Origin: Ascoidea rubescens DSM 1968 | Lineage: Eukaryota > Ascomycota > Saccharomycetes > Ascoideales > Ascoideaceae | Direction of reading: 5' to 3' | Assembly: GCF_001661345.1 (NCBI RefSeq) | Contig: NW_017962914.1 | Location: forward strand, 22,835 to 86,834 | Length of the DNA stretch: 64,000 nucleotides | Part shown: in pieces, positions 13,001 to 21,215 of the stretch | Layout of the letters: each line of letters opens with the position of its first letter | How positions within the stretch are numbered: the first letter of the stretch is position 1 | Made by a program: the position numbers and the translations under genes | Notes under the pieces: model-generated | What the model was told of the DNA's origin: nothing | Databases searched by the model: none | What the model saw: the letters and a program-made list of their open reading frames with translations, nothing else

Positions 13001-13748
13001 TTATTTTAGATTTAGATTTAGATTTAATATTTTTGTTATTTTTGCTATTAGTATTATTGAATAAATTGACCTTTACATTTTTAATTATAAATTGAAAATT
13101 GGGAAAACTGAAATTTTTTGAAAGATTTCTTATAAAAGGACGATTGTAGTATTTTTTTAAAAAACCCATGAATTGTATTGAAAAATCATCTTTTTCATCA
13201 AAAATATCATTAATGGAATTGTCAATATCAACTTCAGCTTTATTTTTATGTTCCTTATTGTCATTATTATCATTATTATCATTATTATCATTATTATCAT
13301 TATTATCATTATTATCATTATTATTATCATTGGAAGAGGATAAATTTTTTTGAAACAAGTTTTTTAGTATTATATCGTAAAGATCGAAGGAAACATTCAA
13401 ATCGATATCAGATATTACTATGTTCAAAAATTTGAAAGATTTCAAAGAAAAGTTAAGCCTGAGCACAATTGTATTAAAAACAACATAGTCGTCATTTTGG
13501 TTTTGGTTTTCAAATATAGTGTGATCCCGAACAAAACAGTTTGATAAATTTTTCAAATTAAACTCATCGCGCAACTTGCTAATATTAGATAAATTGATGG
13601 ATAGGTGTTTTATGACTATGTTCGTTGGAAGAGTGTAAACAATTAAAAACCCATAAAAGTAGAATGTGAGACAGTTGATGACAATAGTCGAAAACACGTA
13701 TATTATTAGGAAGTTGATGAACAGGTCAAAGAGAGTCTTGAGAAACAT
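4047..13748 (-). CDS. FMP27: FMP27/Hob family bridge-like lipid-transfer protein
   Basis: This giant protein (3233 residues; S. cerevisiae Fmp27/Hob1 is about 2630) belongs to the tube-forming bridge-like lipid-transfer family, acting at ER-plasma membrane contacts. A hydrophobic anchor covers roughly residues 1-45. Two family signatures are plain: G-F-W-D-K-L-R near residue 1866 (Fmp27 GFWDK domain) and N-W-P-P-W near residue 2617 (WPPW domain). The extra length comes from low-complexity insertions in the N-terminal third, including an (N-D-N)n tract near residues 140-165 and an (N-K)n tract near 645-665. Acidic D/E tracts lie near residues 2965-3030. The frame is continuous for 9.7 kb with no intron signs. 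Whether it is the Hob1 or Hob2 paralogue cannot be told from this window. Confidence 0.93.
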   Translation of the reverse strand: MFLKTLFDLFINFLIIYVFSTIVINCLTFYFYGFLIVYTLPTNIVIKHLSINLSNISKLRDEFNLKNLSNCFVRDHTIFENQNQNDDYVVFNTIVLRLNFSLKSFKFLNIVISDIDLNVSFDLYDIILKNLFQKNLSSSNDNNNDNNDNNDNNDNNDNNDNNDNKEHKNKAEVDIDNSINDIFDEKDDFSIQFMGFLKKYYNRPFIRNLSKNFSFPNFQFIIKNVKVNLFNNTNSKNNKNIKSKSKSKITSISLVLNQIQFSLNLNYVDDKEIHQILTNDSDYLKIDDIKQLKRQPTMELFSNLKSFKKEQQIFKTHYLLFNLSLCINNFNIIDNRISNNNKNPINKNKSIINKLNLEFNSILNVEKNSITNVNSNFVLNGFNLKLLDFLDTTSNFLSINDENLLPLLFDSLKDYISNNKSSLLNNINNNDIIDNIDNKSKDDISDNISDNINNDDANTSHNHNKINNNIDINNDNDTDNVQSRKIPDFQLAYLLNKNKLKLYRRNLLLSILNELSISLQNIDISQLNLFLFFLKSLVKKNNSNSLNNKFNDFIKSNDISLNSQNNTFSINNSNFHGLFKNYLNLINNFESLDQILKFYHGHYDHDHNNQNDCTQNNDIQNDYVKNKADIGFDLPKFNFNTANENENKNKNKNKNKNKNKNKNANENFNNGFNYSNLLSKFAFQFKVKEFNINFNRLNYHSPGYGLIFKVDDKPHQLIGSILDVTILMHIKNGLNNPLKLNLFDYNLSPDSDLNSYFSQTIVELLQIPNITFSAKSNALFQTLKVVEQELDISRALIKTLSHFSSPVIDLNAEHLGLLLLNYNQLNMFFCGIINKFLRHKSHIRFEKINTFINSIDSSLNIELINSNAKGKVAKKNFKSLYSKFFKTLASIYPLIYLKLTIEDPSIILKNFSFNDDKLLRILILSFNLISYELESKKAHSKMFSKAFNSFHNLSCSLFHRIEVSGIHLSYKQSELDNPSLFHFFHPAHKKTKPVYHVDDVFSADMNDSDDNISIHSTISSTSTLLKADYFNKAEDILSSDFLIFKIKLENLPDFQFSSSVCIQSLNIDLSDLVILTGISKIFENVFLPMDDNYLLESIKINKKLNKTLKPEKKSTIEQILFQHLPDWFTIFSVSFSDFSLVLGARSIFMEADLLKQLPLSYSIPNDMIEDSLRKICYKFDNASCLLTRNNSCLGDDDKILSKIFAKTQDRDSAKEDTKSNQSFYGDISFNGTSSTSGESISEDDDPYWLVDFKIKNLIGKTIMEPSNEKIFYLQSKNFFKMPMVELTSIAFHKKDYLKDLLKVNVSVDRFDLLFSHIIYFLIVSSVSLIRNTVFSFYKKVSKSPIPIVENQILNKNNGFNSSILDFLVLSGDFGSIDIVLQLPNNFKMRYENFHSHIKLTPDMPSIFSNSEVLRLCVKSPTVSGFWATLVNVNYCQLLLNFDNLLEYIRCKNEKQIDLDTVLEICSHSIRFSIPHQFVIHKLFDNLGTFLKVAKQLNYSLKNNSPGIVIKPHAVPPVIFPKIHLKSRRGIFSMDDDPFESELSMIFQIGIAEQKERLSKLNFFIEAAKHSFHDEDVSLEESSCFSVVLRNKNSIFSIKDYYKIDDQDNISSNFMERESVSQKLDVLQRNLSKSWLKRVEVYKQKMAQEISNNADFLYGLLSNNMGSHKHLNRRLLENSLYPPLMSIILENLDLKIDRVDFPIDSIPKYIHDIGKGVPYDTEYTLLLPFNIDLKLSELRVHLRDYPLPLLYIPSISDNQFSSIPSVHIHGNCIIAEDFFDSPSNIRNVFVPLVYCCDQRENLCLYSLLIPRTVASIKMFPNLVVDINTSKPTKFTWGSSQTACIQQIMLIFDAFTKPPLDPSDKIGFWDKLRANVHARIRFNWNDHGDLHILFKGSRSPYELTGSAAGFILCFKGNVILDLNRNDDPKDFLVVDADQVMWVIPNHLAEPLLVWSRHSSESVFLPTSSLFVSSIANYYLEDDYKTELPFVNRGVIAEMSKHYFEKVTIQLSGNVQFKMGINFERMITKTQRSSEFTPHYLIKLTNPDYVEDLSKYDAYEKFRSHFVHMAFSLVSPSTSNSRLKTQKGPYNTVHLTQRSIEHFFAWWKLFSGNMSLPIRHGKIFGPETSTKKFAQYLDSIKYQFLISPLFMSHFQRDNEKELSLNEVYSYGMKGKLDSFALDLHQKKELFVKHYEKLNLTKRVTQMKFEVGEMIISNFDIRIIEGILKNQVPNGTYSGNHSAKVRTFDNDLSWYDRNDFEEVGTNSLETYKATARIFPLMFTPHLSYYRQTNFDESYVLSNNNNCVAHDCILGKNYWIDTQFKLTQERMDQIKKEIQLHKATLETKTFDDKHYSVSLQKIIENLEKRFLDLCKIHEDLMVFKENPTSCDATYLQDVDFSENEKSRFNNQFIVHNMLLKWNVHNRNFFYKYIHLVNLESTMDEYLGNKAVSYFRDIIVEQNDRSDEAALKSTLSRIEEESKDHNQPLQFSYDKKSCVDRLKFFEEDLAAVNENDVNLSHENDYCFKLILPQIQLIKDENVDSCVLVIAPSIQLNIVSIIEKKYKQIELLEKEETDVISVEKRFGAILNQANVFVFSKGEVATNANKLFTGIKNYGSLSNWPPWLGPESCHNNNLLSNNLLLEKTSITVRYDRVNPMVLMDENYGSIRRNKVIVECPKVVVSCDSSQYSAFYSIIINLLIYSEPTSKTLNEKLEKMIIKSDLSNLSSYLDQLKFLQETAKLLRKLELCYSFRKPLLLENELSDYSAIGNQKYETLVQLYLLMKVVNLGGKKYQESHDTLEWAIRADQIILHMLEDDRKPFLDVALANSKFNRLESPDGSNRNAIDIGIIQCFNLEKDVLYQEFFSPFTPKGSEPKSLSKSDNLVRIEWKMDKPVGGIKVIRNFNVKLQPVKIQLEQKTGEKIFHYLFPNDYNQVSIVENGGGNQDSTLVSGSSTLTNFQSRKKNSELRSKQRIIEYEDDEDDGKEEGDDDDDDEDYSDTSFSSNSMNSRIVLDDGYDEESDDDGDDDDEDNGSNGSNDGFSIRNGSKSSSLSLRQDTKISLKEEGGTPVNRKFTLRSHRINGIQNNSTTLTSLPNIEEQDEVDEMIGRASKYLSIVSFQVNHCILCVSYKGAGKTKLINVNDFVLKLPLIHFSNRVWTLLDLAMNLKKIVIKSLLAHTGQLIGNKLKHHRNKNKKIMLPLRQLTHYESFTSISDLRKKSVPKVLLRSSSSKDEEDKEL
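11757..11812. repeat. (TTTTTA)n hexanucleotide repeat inside FMP27
   Basis: About nine copies of a six-base unit are read on the minus strand as alternating Asn-Lys codons. The unit length is a multiple of three, so copy-number change keeps the reading frame. Confidence 0.9.
13257..13331. repeat. (ATTATC)n hexanucleotide repeat inside FMP27
   Basis: About twelve copies of a six-base unit encode an Asn/Asp tract close to the N-terminus of the lipid-transfer protein. It is frame-preserving when copies are gained or lost. Confidence 0.9.
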
Positions 13749-14197
13749 TTAGCTGGGGTTGTGGAGTGATCGGCGACAGTGGGATGAATGCTTCAAATGG
13801 AAGGTGCAAGACATAGAACAGCTCTTAGCAGTGTGCCAACTGAAATGAATATTCGAGATACGTGTAAACAACGCAAAAATAGCTATTCAGCAAACACCAG
13901 CAGTCTTCAAACAGTTTAGAGCTGAATGAAGGTATCGGATTGCATTATATCGTTGTCTCAAAGAGGTCTTTTCACAGCCGTTGGGCGGAAGACCTCGTTC
14001 CGTGGCGCTGGCTCTAAAGAATGCACCTATGCATGATCCGCAACCCTGGTGCATCACGGGATTCTTCGTTCCGTATCGTTCCGCCGATCTCCTATTCCTG
14101 ATTTGGGTGCGATATAATACTCGGCTTTGGAGCTGTCTCTTGAGGGAGCATACTTTCTATTGCTTGCTGCTTCTGGCTGACTTGTCCATTGGTTACA
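13749..14197. promoter_or_regulatory. Divergent promoter of FMP27 and an unknown gene, with a GC-rich segment
   Basis: This is a 449-base bidirectional promoter. The part near 13975-14110 is markedly richer in G and C (about 57% over 13981-14040) than the surrounding sequence and contains repeated CGTTCCG motifs. I see no canonical TATA box with certainty. Short open frames here are explained by composition. Confidence 0.5.
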
Positions 14198-14953
14198 ATG
14201 AGCTTCTTCTTTGGTGCTGGTGCCTCTGCAAATAAGAAACCTACTGACTTGGTAGACAAAAATGACAGATCAGATCTCAACAACTCGCCAGCTTTTCTAA
14301 AATTCACCAATCTTGAGTTCACACAGTTGATCTTGGAGGATCCCCCTTTTATTTTGAGCATGGGTGGTTCGAATGGCAGCATTTACCTTGAGAAAGAAGA
14401 CCAGAAGTGGGAATTGCTCACTGCAAAGATCAATCAGACCTACAATCTCTCCTACAACAATGGTGTTCTACAAAACCATTTGATTTATCTATTGAATTTT
14501 TTCAAAAGTCAAATTGACTTCTTTTTTGAAGATTTTTATAGGTCTTTGCATAGCTACCAACACAGTGTGGCTAATAAAAGTAATGGCGCTAATCAACATA
14601 CCGATACTACCAATACCAATATTACTGTTGCTAATAACAATAACAATAATAATAATAAAAACAACAATAATAATAACAACAATAATAGTGTTAATGACAT
14701 TAATAGCTTAATGAATTACGACAATTTATTTATGGATGATGTACAGTTCACAAAACTAATTCAAAGCTATTTTTTAAGAAACAATTTATCTCATCCTTTA
14801 TTTAAAGGATTGAATTATGAGACAAGGGATTTATTGTCCAATTTAATTGCGATTCATCTAATGAAAAGAATCACGAAATACCAATCTTACTTCAGATTAT
14901 TAAACCAAAATTTGTTCAATTATCCTCCAAGTAAATCTTCTAAAAAAAAGTAA
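14198..14953 (+). CDS. Unrecognised Asn-tract protein, 251 residues
   Basis: The ATG at 14198 is chosen because the frame upstream has no ATG and reads through promoter-like sequence. The N-terminus is M-S-F-F-F-G-A-G, followed by a well-ordered looking region (residues about 25-125) that includes P-P-F-I-L-S-M-G-G and a hydrophobic/aromatic helix near residues 95-115. A poly-Asn tract lies near 145-165. A second folded-looking segment ends in a basic Ser/Lys tail. The two ordered blocks flanking the Asn tract argue for a real conserved protein, but I do not recognise it and give no function. It is convergent with RPT4. Confidence 0.75.
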   Translation: MSFFFGAGASANKKPTDLVDKNDRSDLNNSPAFLKFTNLEFTQLILEDPPFILSMGGSNGSIYLEKEDQKWELLTAKINQTYNLSYNNGVLQNHLIYLLNFFKSQIDFFFEDFYRSLHSYQHSVANKSNGANQHTDTTNTNITVANNNNNNNNKNNNNNNNNNSVNDINSLMNYDNLFMDDVQFTKLIQSYFLRNNLSHPLFKGLNYETRDLLSNLIAIHLMKRITKYQSYFRLLNQNLFNYPPSKSSKKK

Positions 14954-15340
14954 TTTGATTTGTAAATTATTTTACTTATAAATGGATTTTTGCATTTTTT
15001 TTATTTTTATTCTATGATGTTACTAATCATCTCATTTAACTGATTATTACATTTTTTTTAATTTTTTTTCCAATGGTTGGGTTTGTATAGTATTATTAAT
15101 TTATTAGGACTTTATATAATTTTTGTTTTTTTGTTGTTTTTTTTGCTTTTTGTCTTTTCTTCTTTTTATCCTTTCTTCTTCTTTTTGTTTTTTTTCTAGG
15201 TTTATTCTCATTTTAATATATATTATATCATATAACTAAATAAGGATTACAATGGTATTTTTCAATTGGCAATTATCAATTACCAATTAAAAGTAAAACT
15301 TAAATTATACTAAGTTATATTAAATGACATATATCTATAC
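14954..15340. other. T-rich convergent intergenic region
   Basis: Pyrimidine-rich tracts (15000-15200) and TATATA runs lie between two convergent stop codons. They are consistent with 3'-end signals. No gene is seen. Confidence 0.6.
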
Positions 15341-16639
15341 TCATAACTTTTTATATTCTAATTTGCCTTCAAGCTTCTTTGTTTCTGAGACTTTTCTAAC
15401 TGCTTTCATAATATCGTCTTGAATGATATAATCTCTATCACTTCTAATGGCAAAAAATCCTGCTTCGGTTATAACGTTTCTAATATCTGCACCATTGAAG
15501 CCATCGCTCATTTTAACTGCTGCTTCAAAATCAAATTCTCCCTTTTTGGCCACATTTTGTGTATGGATTTTGAAAATATCCAATCTTGCAACCTCATTTG
15601 GCAAAGGGATCTCAATTTTACGATCCAATCTACCAGCTCTTAGCAATGCAGGATCTAGAGTATCGGGTCTATTAGTTGCCATGATAACTTTAGTTTGCCC
15701 CAAATAATCAAAACCATCCATTTGATTTAATAATTCCATTAGAGTTCTTTGAATTTCTCGATCTGCTGATGTACCCTCAGAAAATCTTCTGCCACCAATT
15801 GCATCAATTTCATCCATAAAGATAATACATGGTTCATGTTCTTTGGCGTAACCAAACAATTCCCGGACTAGTCTTGAGGATTCACCGATATATTTATCAA
15901 CTATGCCTGAAGCAGGAGAAAAGATAAAATTGGCTGCAATGGTAGCTGCAACAGCTTTAGCTAATAGCGTTTTCCCGGTGCCAGGTGGTCCGTACAACAA
16001 GACACCCTTTGGTGGTTTAATTCCGACTCTTTGAAACAATTCTGGGTTTTTCAATGGCAATTCAATCACCTCTCTTAATTCCCGTATTTGGTCAGTTAAA
16101 CCACCAATTCCCTCAAATGATACTTCTCCTGAATCAAAAGTGGTCATATTATAGACGGTAGGGTCGACTTCTCTGGGTAAGATTCTCATAATCGTTAACG
16201 TTGTCATATCCAATGCGACTCTGACACCCTGTTTTAATTTTGATTTGTTTATAGTATTTCTACATCCGACAATATATCTTGGACCGGATGATGCCTTTAC
16301 TATGAATTTTTCCTCAGTTAGTTGTTTCAAAACAGTTCCAATTAATTGACCGACACTTTGCAAGGCTTTGATGTCTTCTTCAGTTTTTGTGAAGTCCTTC
16401 TCTAAATCTCTTATTTGCAATCTTAAATTCTTCAAACGCGCGTCCCAATCTCTATGTTCAATTAGCTTGCTCTTGAATTGGTTCAACGCTTTTTCCTTTC
16501 TAAGGTCTCTCGTAGATCTAGGCTGTTGTGGTGGCTGTGGTGGTTGCTGTGCACTCGAAGACGAAGCTTGGTTCTGGTTTATCGAGCTATCCACATCGTT
16601 ATTCAAGGCAGATAAAAGTGGGTCGTTTTCTTCACTCAT
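15341..16639 (-). CDS. RPT4: 26S proteasome regulatory ATPase Rpt4
   Basis: This is one of six AAA+ ATPases of the 19S base, which unfolds ubiquitinated substrates and feeds them to the 20S core. It has 432 residues against 437 in S. cerevisiae. An N-terminal coiled coil covers about residues 45-100, an OB domain about 100-165 and an AAA domain about 180-410. Walker A G-P-P-G-T-G-K-T is near residues 216-223, Walker B I-I-F-M-D-E-I-D follows, then the [14 protein letters not shown] sensor and Arg-finger region. The start M-S-E-E-N-D-P-L-L matches the yeast protein. The linker near residues 20-45 is Gln/Pro-rich. I counted no in-frame CTG codon in this gene. It is divergent from CDC31. Confidence 0.98.
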   Translation of the reverse strand: MSEENDPLLSALNNDVDSSINQNQASSSSAQQPPQPPQQPRSTRDLRKEKALNQFKSKLIEHRDWDARLKNLRLQIRDLEKDFTKTEEDIKALQSVGQLIGTVLKQLTEEKFIVKASSGPRYIVGCRNTINKSKLKQGVRVALDMTTLTIMRILPREVDPTVYNMTTFDSGEVSFEGIGGLTDQIRELREVIELPLKNPELFQRVGIKPPKGVLLYGPPGTGKTLLAKAVAATIAANFIFSPASGIVDKYIGESSRLVRELFGYAKEHEPCIIFMDEIDAIGGRRFSEGTSADREIQRTLMELLNQMDGFDYLGQTKVIMATNRPDTLDPALLRAGRLDRKIEIPLPNEVARLDIFKIHTQNVAKKGEFDFEAAVKMSDGFNGADIRNVITEAGFFAIRSDRDYIIQDDIMKAVRKVSETKKLEGKLEYKKL

Positions 16640-16975
16640 TTTTCTTCAATTTGAAATCAGTCTTTAAAACTCAAACTAGAAATAACTGCACTTCAATTCT
16701 CTAAAGGAGGCTCGCAAAAGATGTATGTGTGTGATGTAGAATCAAAACCAGCACGTCGCAATTGGTGTTAGCTAGAGGCAGTTGGAGATATTTCCACTGT
16801 GTTTCCAGATGAGAAGTATCAAGTGGCAAGAGAAAAAGGTTTGAAGATCTGAGCGGACGGGTAAAGCGTACATTCTACACCCACTGCACCCACGCGAGCG
16901 TGGAATTTCACACAAATGAAGACAGTTCTGGGTTTGGAGAACCAGTGCAGTTGCTTCTCGTCAATTATCGCAGCG
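16640..16975. promoter_or_regulatory. Divergent RPT4/CDC31 promoter
   Basis: This is a 336-base bidirectional promoter. AGTGGCAAG at 16822-16830 resembles the proteasome control element GGTGGCAAA at seven of nine positions, but it is not a perfect match, so the link to Rpn4-type control is only suggestive. Confidence 0.35.
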
Positions 16976-17476
16976 ATGGCCAGCACCTTTTCCAGACAGG
17001 GCATGGCGTCCAACATCAATGGAGCAGACAAAGGAGAGCTTCTTGAAGAGCAGAAGCAGGAGATCCGTGAGGCGTTTCACTTGTTTGACTTGAATAACGA
17101 TGGCCACTTGGGGTTTCACGAGTTGAAAATTGCCATGAAGGCCCTAGGCTTTGAGCCTACAAAAAAAGAGGTGCTAGACATGATAGCAGAGTATGATGTC
17201 AACGACAAAAATCTAATCAACTACGACAATTTTTTCCAAGAGATGGGTCAAAGAATACTCGAAAGAGACAAGGACTCAGAGATCGAAAGAGCTTTCAAGT
17301 TGTTTGACGAGGACTCCACTGGAAAAATATCGTTAAAAAACCTCAGAAGAGTTGCAAAAGAACTAGGAGACGAATTGGGAGACGATGAGCTAAGAGCAAT
17401 GATCGATGAGTTTGATTTGGACGACGATGGCGAAATCAATTTTGATGAATTCAAAAGAATATGTCAAGACGACTGA
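16976..17476 (+). CDS. CDC31: Centrin (spindle pole body duplication)
   Basis: This small EF-hand protein works in spindle-pole-body duplication and binds Sfi1 and mRNA-export factors. With the ATG at 16976 it has 166 residues (S. cerevisiae 161). EF-hand 1 (residues 38-49) and EF-hand 4 (147-158) have full calcium-ligand sets. EF-hand 3 (about 111-122) is close to canonical, and EF-hand 2 is degenerate. [15 protein letters not shown] is the centrin signature. An in-frame ATG at 16916 would add 20 residues with no family counterpart, and another at 17003 is also possible; 16976 gives the best length. Confidence 0.95.
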   Translation: MASTFSRQGMASNINGADKGELLEEQKQEIREAFHLFDLNNDGHLGFHELKIAMKALGFEPTKKEVLDMIAEYDVNDKNLINYDNFFQEMGQRILERDKDSEIERAFKLFDEDSTGKISLKNLRRVAKELGDELGDDELRAMIDEFDLDDDGEINFDEFKRICQDD

Positions 17477-17840
17477 GCTGACGCCTGATGGGGCTGTACT
17501 ATATAAAAATTCTTTTGCGCTTCTTTCTCGATATACATTCTATACAACTGTGCCATTTTTAATTCTGTTTTTGGTTTCCACCTCTTTTCCTTCTCTGTTT
17601 CTTCTTTTTTTGGCACCATAAACACCGGCTCGGAATAGAAATCTCCGGCCGCTTCTCACCTGACTAGTACCGGCTCCTTCCTAATGGGGCCTTCTTCAAT
17701 TTGGCCAGTTCTGAAATAAAATTGTTTTCAAAACCAACTCACCATCATTAACAGCTTTGAATATCTTTGAGCTGGATGGTTGCAATTTGGAAGATGGTAT
17801 TGGTTTAAGTTCGAATATAGTATTGTATCTGCTTTGAAAA
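17477..17840. promoter_or_regulatory. SPT14 promoter, with a GC-rich segment
   Basis: This contains a TATATAAA-like element near 17500 and a GC-rich stretch at about 17625-17700 (57% over 17641-17700) with two CCGGC/CGGCC-type blocks, before AT-rich sequence leading into the SPT14 start. No gene is seen. Confidence 0.45.
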
Positions 17841-18562
17841 ATGTCCTACAATATAGCGTACGTATTGTCTGTTCTAGCAATTTATTACTATTTTTGTCCT
17901 ATCGCTTTCTAGGTAGATTTGATCCAAGCTAATACTCTATCTCAACCGCAGAATGGTGTCTGATTTCTTTTACCCACAAATGGGTGGTGTGGAACTTCAT
18001 ATTTACCATCTTTCGCAGCAACTTATACAGTTGGGCTACTCAGTCGTTATCATCACTCACGATTACAAGTCGAGAATTGGTATACGATATCTAACCAATG
18101 GACTAAAAGTATATTATGTTCCATTTTTCATTTTGTTTCGAGAATCGACTTTTCCAACTGTTTTCAGTGCTTTTCCAATCTTGCGAAACATATTCATAAG
18201 AGAAAACATCAACTTGGTTCATGGCCATGGTTCATTAAGCTCCTTGTGTCATGAAGCCATTTTTCACGCAAGAACAATGGGGATTAAAGCTGTTTTCACC
18301 GACCATTCATTGTTTGGTTTTGCTGATATTGGTTCAATTTTAGCTAATAAAGCCTTGAAATTCACTTTAAAGGATATCAACAGAGTGATTTGTGTGTCTC
18401 ATACTTGTAAGGAAAATACTGTACTAAGAGCCTCAATCAATCCTAATATAGTTTATGTTATTCCCAACGCTGTAATATCACAAGATTTTAGACCTGATTT
18501 ATCGAAAATGAACCGAAAATTAAAGCAAAATATTAAAAAAATGACAAATACTATTAATAATA

Positions 18563-18660
<98 letters not shown>

Positions 18661-18661
18661 N

Positions 18662-18757
<96 letters not shown>

Positions 18758-19595
18758 CAATGACAATGACAATGACAATGACAATGACAATGACAATGAC
18801 AATGACAATGACAATGACAATGACAATGACAATGACAATGACAACAATGAAATTGAAATTGAATATATAACTATTGTTGTTATATCAAGATTATTTCAAA
18901 ATAAAGGCGCTGATTTATTAGTTAAAATTATCCCAATTATATGCTCAAAAAATTCAAAAGTTCGGTTTTTAATAGCAGGCGATGGCCCAAAATTTATTGA
19001 TTTAGTTCAAATGATTGAAATGAATAGACTACAGGAAAGAGTGGAGTTAATTGGCGAGATTCGTCATGAACAAGTTAGAGATGTTATGTGTAAAGGAGAT
19101 ATTTATCTTCACGCTTCCTTAACTGAAGCATTTGGTACTGTATTAGTTGAGGCTGCATCATGCAATTTGCTAGTAGTGACAACAAGAGTTGGCGGTATTC
19201 CGGAAGTTTTACCCAATTATATGACAGTTTTTGCTAATCCCTCGGTAAATTCATTAGTTGAAAACTGTTTAATTGCTATTGAAATGATTGATTTAAAAAA
19301 AATTGATACATCGGTATTTCATGATGAAATCAAGAAAATGTATGATTGGATAGATGTCGCAAGAAGAACTGAGTTGGTTTATAATTCAATTCGAGAGGAT
19401 GAAGTCAAAAAACCTTTATATATAAAATTTCAAATCTTTTATAACTCAGGTTTATGGGCAGGTAAATTATATCTTTTATGTGTTGTTGTTGACATTTTTA
19501 TTTTATTTTTCTTAAATGTTTTTTATCCAGTGCAAAATATTGATAGAGTTCGAAAATGGCCCAAAAAAAAAGGTGAAAAGCCCAAATTAGCTTGA
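17841..19595 (+). CDS. SPT14: GPI-GlcNAc transferase catalytic subunit Spt14/Gpi3 (PIG-A), intron and sequence gap
   Basis: It catalyses the first step of GPI-anchor synthesis, GlcNAc transfer to phosphatidylinositol at the ER. Exon 1 is only 17841-17857; the donor GTACGT starts at 17858, the acceptor CAG ends at 17951, and the spliced start reads [15 protein letters not shown], matching the family. The N-terminal GT-B lobe includes [11 protein letters not shown] and T-D-H-S-L-F-G-F. The C-terminal lobe includes [13 protein letters not shown] and ends with a transmembrane helix and the P-K-W-P-K-K-like tail. Between the lobes sits a huge Asn then Asn-Asp repeat containing a single N (18661). 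The frame before and after the N differs by one base, so the N marks a gap of undetermined length; I regard this as an intact gene. Confidence 0.93.
18555..18845. repeat. (AAT)n plus (ATGACA)n microsatellite with an unresolved base at 18661
   Basis: About 100 bases of AAT units precede the N and about 90 follow it. Then come about fifteen copies of the six-base ATGACA unit. In SPT14 they are read as poly-Asn and Asn-Asp. The unit phase breaks exactly at the N, showing that the tract length there is not known. Confidence 0.95.
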
Positions 19596-19664
19596 AACAG
19601 CAAAAAAGAAAAAAAAGAAAGTGTGTGTAAAAAAATATTTAATAGTCTATACATTAAAATATCA

Positions 19665-20978
19665 TCATTTATCATCACCTGAATCGGAATAAATCTCAGG
19701 ATCAGATTCTTCATCATTTTTCTTTGAAAAGTTATTTTCAATATTAGCGGAAAGATATTTGCCGTTAGATTCTAATATAACATTATGCCCGACAATGGAA
19801 TTTTCCAAAATAACATTATCACCAATTATGACATTATTAAATACTAAAGAACCATTTAATCTACATTTTTTGCCAATTTGACAATTATCACCGATAATAG
19901 TTTTCTTTATAGTAGACATTTTATCAACGGTTGTATTTTGGCCCAATAGAGAATCAACTCCAATGGTGGGGGCACCCTTTTCTTTTTGTTTTTGAGCTTG
20001 GGATTGCAACTGGTTACGAATGGAAGGATTTTTTAATAGATTTTCCTTCATAAGCCACCTATTTGATTCTAGATATAACTGTAGAGTATTTGATCTTATG
20101 AACGTTGATTGTTTTGGAAGTATAAACAAGTTTATCTTTTCTAGGGGCTTTTTATGCTTCCAAGACCTTTTAGCTAAATCCTGGAAAATCGTTGTTATTG
20201 ATTTTTCATTAATTTTGTATTTCTTGACTGTGATTGAATGTTTCAAAATGTTGACTAGTTCCAATGAGTTGAAGAAAATAAAACTGTTTAATAAGTTTTT
20301 TGATACTTCAATATTGGGAAATCTCCATAACATTTGAGTTCTTATTTGCAAAAATTTTGAGATTTCAATTGATTCATTTGTAATCAAATCAACCAAATGA
20401 GAATCATTCTGGTAATAATCGTAATCATTTACAGCATTGCTGTTGTTGTGATTATTTTGGGACTCGTAAAGGGTATAGTAATTTTTAAAGTTATTTGAAT
20501 GAGTTGGAATATTGGATAGACTATTGTTATAAAAACAACACATGGATACATCCTGAACATCTCTGATTCTGAACTGTTCAATTAAAACCTGAGCAGGCAA
20601 GTCAGTTATGAAATCGCAAGGCAATATAGCAAAATCTGAATTGATTTTGTTCAAATTGATCAAGCTGGCCAAGATCTCGCCAGTCGTCTTTGCATTTATG
20701 GAAACAATATTGATTTTGTTAACAAAACTTAAGATCTGCTTGTTACGGATATTCGACTCGTAGTTATTCAAGAATTCCTGAAGCAGATCCTTCGAGGAGG
20801 CATCAACGACCAAAGATATATCTTTGAATGGAGAATTATCACACCATTCGAGAACATGCTGGACCATTGGTTTATTGAAAATGGGAAGCAAGGCCTTGGG
20901 CATACCAGAGGGATGAGCAGTGGAAAAGGGAGAGAGCTTGGCCCCTCTGCCACAAAGAACAATAGCGTGGAACTCCAT
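19665..20978 (-). CDS. GCD1: eIF2B gamma subunit (guanine-nucleotide exchange factor)
   Basis: This is the gamma subunit of eIF2B, which recharges eIF2 with GTP. It has a nucleotidyltransferase-like N-terminal domain: H-A-I-V-L-C-G-R-G at residues 4-12, then M-P-K-A-L-L-P-I-F-N-K-P-M-V near 25-38 and F-A-I-L-P-C-D-F-I-T-D-L-P near 120-132. A short left-handed beta-helix of hexapeptide repeats near residues 355-410 contains I-I-G-D-N-x-x-I and V-G-H-N-V-I-L-E. The C-terminus is acidic. The ATG at 20978 (437 residues) is preferred over an in-frame ATG ten codons upstream because it places the H-A-I-V-L-C-G motif at the usual distance. It is convergent with SPT14, 69 bases apart. Confidence 0.94.
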   Translation of the reverse strand: MEFHAIVLCGRGAKLSPFSTAHPSGMPKALLPIFNKPMVQHVLEWCDNSPFKDISLVVDASSKDLLQEFLNNYESNIRNKQILSFVNKINIVSINAKTTGEILASLINLNKINSDFAILPCDFITDLPAQVLIEQFRIRDVQDVSMCCFYNNSLSNIPTHSNNFKNYYTLYESQNNHNNSNAVNDYDYYQNDSHLVDLITNESIEISKFLQIRTQMLWRFPNIEVSKNLLNSFIFFNSLELVNILKHSITVKKYKINEKSITTIFQDLAKRSWKHKKPLEKINLFILPKQSTFIRSNTLQLYLESNRWLMKENLLKNPSIRNQLQSQAQKQKEKGAPTIGVDSLLGQNTTVDKMSTIKKTIIGDNCQIGKKCRLNGSLVFNNVIIGDNVILENSIVGHNVILESNGKYLSANIENNFSKKNDEESDPEIYSDSGDDK

Positions 20979-21215
20979 TTTATATGACTGGAAGGTGTAA
21001 CAACACAATAATTACTGGCAATAGCTTTGTGAAGTATCTGGTTCTCGTCGCGATATCTGATTATATCTAGTGAAAAGTTTCTGGTGAAAAGTTTCAGTTA
21101 GTCACACGTGGGCGGGTAACTTCTCAAAAAGCGAAATAAAAGTGGAGGATTTGGTGAGAATGCAGAGAAGAGCCAACGATTACTAAGGAAGTGCTATCGA
21201 AAACCAGTTGTGACC
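20979..21215. promoter_or_regulatory. Divergent GCD1/MRPL40 promoter with CACGTG
   Basis: This 237-base bidirectional promoter has an E-box CACGTG at 21105-21110 next to GGGCGGG. CACGTG is the binding core of Cbf1-type bHLH factors in yeasts. Assignment of a particular factor is inference. Confidence 0.45.

Noticed and set aside
18554-18847. Minus-strand poly-Leu/poly-Tyr frame
   Set aside because: This is only the complement of the AAT/ATGACA microsatellite.
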